From contig NZ_QEQL01000006.1 in NCBI RefSeq assembly GCF_003097135.1, positions 186,001-250,000 on the forward strand: a DNA stretch of 64,000 nt, written 5' to 3'. This stretch comes from Pseudomonas sp. URIL14HWK12:I12. GTDB lineage: Bacteria; Pseudomonadota; Gammaproteobacteria; Pseudomonadales; Pseudomonadaceae. The translations under genes and the position numbers were made by a program. Positions 60,593-64,000 of this stretch are shown one piece after another (position 1 is the stretch's first letter; each line of letters starts with the position of its first letter). A model generated the notes under the pieces. The model saw nothing but the letters and a program-made list of their open reading frames with translations. It had not been told where the DNA came from and ran no database searches.

Positions 60593-61605
60593 CCGCGGGT
60601 GACCAGGCAGTTAGTCAACGTCTGCCGGTAGGTGTAGAGCACCGCATCGGCCGGGGCGTAAGTTGCCGCGCGGGGGTCGAAGCCGCTCTGCTGGGTCGCC
60701 CACTGTTGGCATTCGAAGCGGTCGCGTTCCAGCTGCTCCAGGCTCTGCCCATTGCTGGGGTACACCTGCACGTCCCAGGCATTGCTGCTGGAGGCTACCG
60801 GCTGGGCAGGCACCGGTTCGCTGTACGGCGCATTGGCTGGCGGGTTGACCACTACGTAGTCCTGCTCGTCGTCCATCCACTGGTACCAGGTACCGGCTGC
60901 CAGAAAGAACACCGAGCCGCCGACCCAGGTGCGTGTCGCGTAATCAGGCAACACCCGGGTGCGGATGCCGTAAGGCGGTGTAACCACCACATAGCGGCCA
61001 GCCTGCGGGCGATACCAGTAGCCGCCGGAGTAATAGAAGTCCCGGCCACCGTAGGGCACACGCCAGTTCTGCCCGGGAAAGCGGTCGACCATCTGCCCGG
61101 GGCGGTATTGCGGCCCTGGGCCCCAGCCATTGCCACGCGGTGGCCCCCAGCGGTCGTCCCCGCGGCGCTGGCCGGGGCCACCGGCTTCATACCGGCGATT
61201 CTGAGGTTGCAGGTCACGATAGTCGCCACGGATGGGCGGTTCGGTCTGGCGCACGCTGTCAGGGTGCGGCTGCAGCGGGTTGCCATTGCTGTAGCCAGGC
61301 TGCGGCTGGCCGCCATTGGGGTTGGTCTGCCAATTGGGCCGCGGCGCAGGGGGCTGGGTTTGCTGGAAGCGCCCCATGGGCCCGCGCTGCTGGGGTTGAG
61401 CCGGCGGCTGAGCGGGAGGCGGCGGCGCAGGTTGTGTCGGCCGAGGTGCCGGTTGCTGGGGCGCCTGAGGCTGCTGAAAGCGCCCGGCCGGCCCCTTGTT
61501 ACCTTGGAACATTCCCGGCGGGCCTTCGCTGTCGGCCAGCGCCTGCCCTGCGATACAAAGGCTCAATAACCCGGCACTGGCCAGGCGCCACAGGCGTGCG
61601 TTCAT
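60577..61605 (-). CDS. DUF6515 family exported protein, Pro/Gln-rich
   Basis: A 342-residue protein with a signal peptide (LWRLASAGLLSLCIAGQALA), a long low-complexity Pro/Gln/Gly-rich region (residues about 30-165), then a compact domain with FYYSGGYWYRPQAGRYVVV and GTWYQWMDDEQDYVVV, and a C-terminal region with a Cys pair. The last part matches DUF6515. Function is unknown; an envelope or surface role is possible. A Met at 61617 is also possible; neither site has a clear ribosome-binding site. Confidence 0.72.
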   Translation of the reverse strand: MNARLWRLASAGLLSLCIAGQALADSEGPPGMFQGNKGPAGRFQQPQAPQQPAPRPTQPAPPPPAQPPAQPQQRGPMGRFQQTQPPAPRPNWQTNPNGGQPQPGYSNGNPLQPHPDSVRQTEPPIRGDYRDLQPQNRRYEAGGPGQRRGDDRWGPPRGNGWGPGPQYRPGQMVDRFPGQNWRVPYGGRDFYYSGGYWYRPQAGRYVVVTPPYGIRTRVLPDYATRTWVGGSVFFLAAGTWYQWMDDEQDYVVVNPPANAPYSEPVPAQPVASSSNAWDVQVYPSNGQSLEQLERDRFECQQWATQQSGFDPRAATYAPADAVLYTYRQTLTNCLVTRGYGVN

Positions 61606-61727
61606 GGGACTGCTCATAGGATGAGGGGCATACCGGATAAGACTGGGAAAACCGTAAGCGGTTCGCCGCTACTCTACCAGCGCGCTGGCCCGGCGTATGG
61701 CCAGCAGCGCACATTTCATGCGGGAAT

Positions 61728-61756
61728 AAAAAAAGGAAGGCCCTTGGGCCCTCCTT
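61728..61756 (-). terminator. orphan minus-strand terminator
   Basis: Read on the minus strand it is the stem GGAGGGCCC/GGGCCTTCC (one G-U pair) followed by seven T. It faces out from the 61760-62040 interval, where no minus-strand coding gene is visible. Confidence 0.7.
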
Positions 61757-61982
61757 GATCGATACGGCGTCCGGCTCAACGCTTGTGGCGCAGGCTCACC
61801 TCGCACCCTCTGCTGGGACGGTGCGCAGCCCGGTGGCCAGCCCCGGCCCGGTGGGGCTGGCGGCCGCGAATGGCCCGCTAGGGCCGTTCGCCGTGGACGA
61901 ATGTCCGGGCAGTGATTCTGTTGAAAATCTTAGGCCACCAACGCCGGCAGGTGCTTGCGAAGATTGCCGAGATAATCAACGC

Positions 61983-62012
61983 TTGCGCAATTTTTCGCCC
62001 AGCAATCATAAT
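61983..62012 (+). promoter_or_regulatory. sigma-70 promoter of the Lrp-family gene
   Basis: TTGCGC (61983-61988) and CATAAT (62007-62012), 18 bases apart, lie 33 bases before the gene start. TTGCGCAA is itself a palindrome and may also be a binding site. Confidence 0.4.
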
Positions 62013-62045
62013 TCGACGCAATTGGTAAAAAACGAGGCCCCGCCC

Positions 62046-62531
62046 ATGAGCAAGCTGGACCGCTATGACCTGAGCATTCTCGCCGAGCTGCAGCGTGATG
62101 CCCGCATTTCCAACCAGGAGCTGGCCGAGCGCATCGGCCTCTCCCCTTCACCCTGTTCGCGGCGGGTCAAGCAGTTGGAAGACGACGGCTACATTTCGCG
62201 CCAAGTGGCCTTGCTCGACCGCAAGAAACTGGGCCTGAGTTTGACCGCCTACGTGTTCATCGGCATGGACCGCCACACGCCCGAGCGCTTCGAGAAATTC
62301 GAGTCGATCATTCGTGGCCTGCCGCAGGTGCTCGAATGCAGCCTGGTGACCGGGATGGACGCCGATTACCAGCTCAAGGTCGTGGTGCAGGACATGGACC
62401 ACTATCAGCAACTACTGCTGGGCCACCTCACCCGCATCGAAGGGGTGACCAGCGTGCGCTCGAGCTTCGTGCTCAACCAGGTGCTGGCCAGCACCGAAAT
62501 GCCGTTGACCCACCTGCGCAATCAGAGCTGA
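62046..62531 (+). CDS. Lrp/AsnC-family regulator
   Basis: A 161-residue regulator. The helix-turn-helix has LDRYDLSILAELQRDARISN and LSPSPCSRRVKQLEDDGYIS, and the RAM domain has VTGMDADYQLKVVVQDMDHY and GVTSVRSSFVLNQVLAST. I start at MSKLDRYDL (62046), because the upstream 97 codons are not protein-like. It is a different paralogue from the one at 53435. Target genes are unknown. The stop overlaps the convergent pseudouridine synthase gene by 10 bases. Confidence 0.88.
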   Translation: MSKLDRYDLSILAELQRDARISNQELAERIGLSPSPCSRRVKQLEDDGYISRQVALLDRKKLGLSLTAYVFIGMDRHTPERFEKFESIIRGLPQVLECSLVTGMDADYQLKVVVQDMDHYQQLLLGHLTRIEGVTSVRSSFVLNQVLASTEMPLTHLRNQS

Positions 62532-63124
62532 GGCGCGACCTCGCGCCACTGGCCGGGCAGCAAGCCGTCGAGCGCATAGGGGCCTATGCGCACGCGCACC
62601 AGGCGCAAGGTGGGCAGCCCGACGGCGGCGGTCATGCGCCGTACCTGGCGGTTGCGCCCTTCGCGGATGACCAGCTCCAGCCAGGCGGTCGGAATGCTTT
62701 TGCGAAAGCGCACCGGCGGGTTGCGCTCCCACAGCTCGGGCGCCTCGAGGCGGCGGCACTCCGCCGGCAGGGTGGGGCCATCGTTGAGCTGAACGCCTTG
62801 GGCCAGTTGCCGGACCTGCTCGTCGCTCGGCTCACCCTCGACCTGCACCCAATAGGTTTTCGGCAGTTTGTGCTTCGGGTCGGCGATACGCGCCTGCAGG
62901 CGCCCGTCGTTGGTCAGCAGCAGCAGGCCCTCGCTGTCGCGGTCGAGCCTGCCGGCGGGGTAGACGCCGGGCACATCGACGAAGTCCTTTAGGGTGGCGC
63001 GGCCTGCGTCGTCGTTGAATTGGGTGAGCACGTCGAAAGGCTTGTTCAGCAGCAGCAGGCGCGGGCTGGCCGGTGGGGCTTTAGGCGTGCGGCGCTTAAA
63101 CAGTGGACGAGAGGGCGCGGGCAT
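62522..63124 (-). CDS. rRNA pseudouridine synthase, RluE-like
   Basis: A 200-residue enzyme of the RsuA/RluB/RluE group. The catalytic Asp is in GRLDRDSEGLLLLTNDG, preceded by LLLNKPFDVLTQF, and VIREGRNRQVRRM closes the active site. There is no N-terminal S4 domain, which fits RluE (U2457 of 23S rRNA) better than RsuA or RluB. I start at MPAPSRPLFKRR (63124), because the 20 residues further upstream are unlike the family. Confidence 0.85.
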   Translation of the reverse strand: MPAPSRPLFKRRTPKAPPASPRLLLLNKPFDVLTQFNDDAGRATLKDFVDVPGVYPAGRLDRDSEGLLLLTNDGRLQARIADPKHKLPKTYWVQVEGEPSDEQVRQLAQGVQLNDGPTLPAECRRLEAPELWERNPPVRFRKSIPTAWLELVIREGRNRQVRRMTAAVGLPTLRLVRVRIGPYALDGLLPGQWREVAPQL

Positions 63125-63307
63125 GGTCTGAAGTAGGTCGTTCGCTGGGGCGGGTAGCTTAAGCACGGGTACGTCGCGCGGCAAGCCGCCCTCCCACTTC
63201 CTGACCCGCGCCCCTGAGCTAGGCTTAAACCTATTCCATTGAGTTTGAGTGGGAGGCCGGCTTGCCGGGCGACGTGCAACGGCGACGCGGCGGCTTCAGC
63301 CTCCTTC

Positions 63308-63859
63308 TCAGCCCTTGGTCCCCCAGATCGAAGCCAGGCTCTGCAAGGTCGAGCCACTGGTGCCCTGCTGCCCCAGGTATTGCAGGATGATCGGCGCGAA
63401 CTGCCCGATCATGCCGCTGTTCATGCCCAGTTGGCCGAATGCATTGCTCATGTCCCCTTGAGACTGCACATTGCCCAGCGCTTTACTCAGGCCGGCGGAT
63501 TTCCCCGACTGGCCCAGCAGGCCCGAGAGCCCTTCCAGCCCGCCCAACGCGTTGTTGCCCGACAACTGATCCAGCCCCGGCACCTTCTGCGCCAATTCCG
63601 CATACTGCGAGGGCTGTAATTTGTTTTTCGCCAGGCCCAGCATGGCGCCTGTACCGCCGATAGCTTGCTCCGGCGTGACGTTGAGCTGCGAGCCAAGTGT
63701 ATTGAGCAGGCCGGCTGCTTTGGGCGAAGCGGCCACGGCGGCATCGTTCTGGTTGCCGTTGTGCAAGGTTGAGGCAGCGTTTACGGCGTCGTTGAGGTTG
63801 AAAGCAAACGCATGGGTGGTGAGCAGCGCCAGGCTGGCGGCAAGGGAAAGGCGTTTCAT
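63308..63859 (-). CDS. DUF2780 exported protein
   Basis: A 183-residue protein with a signal peptide (MKRLSLAASLALLTTHAFAF) and a Gly/Leu/Gln-rich mature part containing LGSQLNVTPEQAIGGTGAML and FAPIILQYLGQQG, as in the DUF2780 (VcgC/VcgE-like) family. Function is unknown. It is transcribed alone; the 140 bases to the window edge hold its promoter and no gene that I can support. Confidence 0.8.
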   Translation of the reverse strand: MKRLSLAASLALLTTHAFAFNLNDAVNAASTLHNGNQNDAAVAASPKAAGLLNTLGSQLNVTPEQAIGGTGAMLGLAKNKLQPSQYAELAQKVPGLDQLSGNNALGGLEGLSGLLGQSGKSAGLSKALGNVQSQGDMSNAFGQLGMNSGMIGQFAPIILQYLGQQGTSGSTLQSLASIWGTKG

Positions 63860-64000
63860 GGAAGGCTCCGGCAGCGAATGCGGGTTTCGATAGGCTAACC
63901 GGGGAAATGTTCCTGGCTGAAGCCTCGGCCGCGGCCGGTTTCATCTTGACGGTTTTGAACATCGCGCCGGAACAGGCCTGCTATCAGTCTTTCCAGGTAA

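Larger units (their letters stand above)
61606..62045. other. intergenic interval with an orphan terminator and hairpins
   Basis: Between the divergent DUF6515 and Lrp-family genes. On the minus strand there are two strong hairpins (61837-61860 and 61866-61891) and a terminator (61728-61756), but no protein gene. This fits a small RNA or a leader. A plus-strand promoter for the Lrp gene lies at 61983-62012. Confidence 0.5.

Overview
The window looks like chromosome from a fluorescent Pseudomonas, most likely of the P. putida group. The evidence is the high GC content with strong third-position GC, a complete rpsU-dnaG-rpoD macromolecular synthesis operon beside tsaD, a cyanide-insensitive oxidase (cioAB) with an ANR box, FprB, the QuiC dehydratase fused to a dioxygenase-like half, protocatechuate 3,4-dioxygenase, and a FepA/PfeA-type receptor behind an OmpR-type two-component system. 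There is no rRNA, CRISPR array, intact IS element or prophage. One tRNA is present (CAU anticodon, probably Ile2).

Layout. 1-1831: a small membrane protein gene, a possible second one, decayed sequence and a hexanucleotide repeat. 1832-6670: fprB, rlmG and a gtrA-gtrB-gtrII O-antigen glucosylation cassette. 6766-9376: cioA-cioB plus a 46-residue DUF2474 gene. 9553-15223: an MFS carrier, ldhA, a purine-type NCS2 permease, trmA and an exported tyrosine-phosphatase-like protein. 15263-22255: regulator, kinase, catecholate receptor and esterase for siderophore iron, then an eptA-type lipid A transferase. 22312-30835: an efflux-type MFS, then a set of quinate/shikimate genes (shikimate dehydrogenase-like, TetR, quiC, EamA carrier, IclR, pcaG, pcaH) with palindromic operators. 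30974-36806: tsaD, rpsU-dnaG-rpoD, tRNA. 37023-45545: decayed coding sequence after the tRNA, a repeat-rich TPR protein, a MocR regulator, an AhpD-like protein, rhlE, NYN, DUF2076, YciC and DUF4198 proteins. 45735-53923: the most unusual locus. 54535-63859: hrpB, zapE, a TSUP carrier, a lipoprotein, a FieF-type cation exporter, DUF6515, an Lrp regulator, rluE-type pseudouridine synthase and DUF2780.

The unusual locus (45810-53429, with a convergent Lrp/AsnC gene ending at 53435) has the form of a peptide-derived natural product cluster. A 35-codon Lys-rich peptide gene is followed by a hairpin. Three consecutive enzymes then each join an N-terminal winged-helix, PqqD-like domain to a haem-oxygenase-like (TenA/PqqC-type) helical domain with EExxH-type metal motifs. 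A class III aminotransferase, an ATP-grasp ligase, an MFS exporter and a GNAT acetyltransferase follow, mostly with ATGA or GTGA overlaps. I know no characterised pathway with this content, so the product is unknown. The reading as a RiPP, or as a small molecule built on a peptide scaffold, is inference.

Pathway logic elsewhere. Dehydroshikimate made by the shikimate dehydrogenase-like enzyme would be turned to protocatechuate by QuiC and ring-opened by PcaHG, with IclR-type sites placed between the genes. The PfeRS-like pair would sense the ferric siderophore, the receptor would import it, and the esterase would cleave it to release iron.
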